DNA of 64,000 nt from Hymenobacter metallicola (GTDB lineage: Bacteria > Bacteroidota > Bacteroidia > Cytophagales > Hymenobacteraceae): contig NZ_SRMB01000001.1 in assembly GCF_004745645.1 (NCBI RefSeq), forward strand, positions 1,054,001 to 1,118,000. Reading direction: 5' to 3'. The number at the start of each line of letters is the position of its first letter. Position 1 is the first letter of the stretch. Below, one piece after another: positions 63,198 to 64,000 of this stretch. Both the position numbers and the translations under genes were made by a program. A model generated the notes under the pieces. It saw only the letters and a program-made list of their open reading frames with translations, had not been told where the DNA came from and did no database searches.

Positions 63198-63728
63198 TTA
63201 AGCCGGCAAGTAAAACTCTTCCACCTGACGCCACTGCTGCCCATCGTGGCGAAAAAGCACGAAGCTGCCGACTGCGAAGGTAGCCTGGTAGTGGCGGGCG
63301 ACGAAAAGGCTACGCAGTTCGGGGACGGCACTAGTGGGCAAGTCGCGGGTGGCAAGGGTCATATGGGGCGTGAAGGGCCGGTTTTCGCGGGGTACCCGCG
63401 GGGCGTGCTGGGCGCACCAGGCGACCAGGGCGGCGTGAAACGCCTGCACCGGCCCGGGCTGGGCCACCTGCACAAAGAGCGTGCGGTTGCCAAACCACCG
63501 GAAGTCCTGCAAGCCGACGGAAAAACGGGCCTGGGTTTTGGCAAACTCGGCTAAGGTTGCCCGAAACTCCGGCTCAAAGGCCTCGGGCTGGCGCAGGGGC
63601 GGAATCAGGGTGATGTGCGGGGGCAGGCGCACGGCGTTGCGGCTGCCCGTCAGCTGGTGCACTTCCTGCTTCATGGCCCAGACTTCGGAGAAAACGGGCT
63701 CCGGGGGCAACAGTGCGACTAGGAACAT
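63198..63728 (-). CDS. 2'-5' RNA ligase-family protein
   Basis: A 176-residue 2H phosphoesterase. The two HxT/S motifs are visible: PPHITLIPPL (about residue 38) and TPHMTLATRD (about 121), each followed by a hydrophobic strand. Members hydrolyse or ligate 2'-5' and cyclic phosphodiester bonds; the true substrate is unknown here. ATG 63728 was chosen; a TTG at 63743 is an alternative. A terminator-like hairpin lies upstream at 63823-63864 and belongs to whatever gene ends beyond the window. Confidence 0.88.
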   Translation of the reverse strand: MFLVALLPPEPVFSEVWAMKQEVHQLTGSRNAVRLPPHITLIPPLRQPEAFEPEFRATLAEFAKTQARFSVGLQDFRWFGNRTLFVQVAQPGPVQAFHAALVAWCAQHAPRVPRENRPFTPHMTLATRDLPTSAVPELRSLFVARHYQATFAVGSFVLFRHDGQQWRQVEEFYLPA

Positions 63729-63822
63729 AAGGGGGGCTAACAAATAGATGGATTAGGGGGCTAAAGCCGTGTCCATCCCGGCGGCGCGCGGTACTCTACA
63801 GCAATAGGCCCCGTGTTCTTAC

Positions 63823-63864
63823 GTGAAAAGCCCTTCCCCGTGCGCAACGAGAAAGGGCTTTTCG
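63823..63864 (-). terminator. terminator-like hairpin near window end
   Basis: GAAAAGCCCTT and AAAGGGCTTTTC arms. On the minus strand it could end a gene lying mostly beyond the right edge. Confidence 0.7.
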
Positions 63865-64000
63865 GGAAAAGAACGCAGGACGTATGTCTGGCGGACGAGT
63901 TGACACCGCTTTCCTCGTAAGGCCAGGAAAAAGGGCTTGGTGGTGAAAAGTCAGGGCGTACTGCGCAGCGGACCGGTTGCTTCGGCTAGCGCCTCGCAAC
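63865..64000. other. window-end stretch
   Basis: No complete gene is visible. A minus-strand frame entering at 63998 reads CEALAEATGPLRSTP and stops at 63951. It could be the last residues of a gene that ends here and uses the hairpin at 63823, but it is too short to support. Confidence 0.3.

Noticed and set aside
63951..63998. Minus-strand frame CEALAEATGPLRSTP with a stop ahead of a hairpin
   Set aside because: Could be the end of a gene beyond the window; too short to call a CDS.

Overview
The window looks like chromosomal DNA of a Hymenobacter-like bacterium (Bacteroidota, Cytophagales). The evidence is high G+C, a peptidase with a type IX secretion (T9SS) type A sorting tail, a large surface protein with a gliding-motility type B C-terminal domain, carboxypeptidase-regulatory-like exported proteins, and promoters of the Bacteroidota form (TTTG-like box, 19 bases, TAnnTTTG). 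Start codons almost never have a Shine-Dalgarno (SD) sequence. No rRNA, tRNA, CRISPR array or prophage was found.

Layout. 0-5 kb: the end of a TPR/propeller envelope gene, queE, folD, a DUF5684-like membrane protein and lepA. 5-9 kb: an unknown multi-pass membrane protein, a GlcG/HbpS-like protein and two tandem paralogous exported proteins. 9-15 kb: a repeat-rich zone with a degenerate 21-base tandem array, an orphan MafI-like immunity gene, the fused mutase icmF, and a REP-associated transposase (RAYT) enclosed by two REP doublets. 15-29 kb: exported and housekeeping genes (GH13 amylase, metallo-beta-lactamase-fold protein, a lipoprotein-type penicillin-binding protein, alpha/beta hydrolase, OmpA protein, NodB deacetylase, PEP mutase/isocitrate lyase-like enzyme, Ada). 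29.5-30.3 kb: two paralogous micropeptide genes. 30-38 kb: FKBP isomerase, Kup potassium transporter, S8 and M61 peptidases and an NlpC/P60 peptidase. 38.5-38.9 kb: a free-standing, highly structured RNA gene on the minus strand. 39-49 kb: two DUF2147 genes, a Gre-like factor, M1 peptidase, gliding-type surface protein, cytochrome oxidase subunit III and a DUF4920 lipoprotein. 49-64 kb: ligA, rhodanese, polysaccharide deacetylase, dapA, a CCG-domain protein, HMG-CoA lyase-like enzyme, an aspartyl protease-like protein, an HTH/membrane fusion, an M23 peptidase, a coupled outer-membrane protein/S8 peptidase pair and a 2'-5' RNA ligase-like protein.

Most genes form short transcription units closed by strong hairpin terminators, several of them shared by convergent genes. 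The main theme is envelope biology: signal peptides, lipoprotein signals and secreted peptidases are frequent. IcmF and the HMG-CoA lyase-like enzyme suggest acyl-CoA and branched-chain metabolism.

Two candidates for undescribed biology stand out. One is the RNA at about 38530-38880. It has a canonical promoter, nested hairpins, a terminator and a 23-codon reading frame behind an 11-base match to the expected 16S rRNA tail, in a lineage that normally avoids SD sequences. The other is the micropeptide pair at 29725-30275. The two precursors share a hydrophobic leader, and each is predicted to release a 20-residue peptide that begins with Gln and ends in Tyr-Cys.
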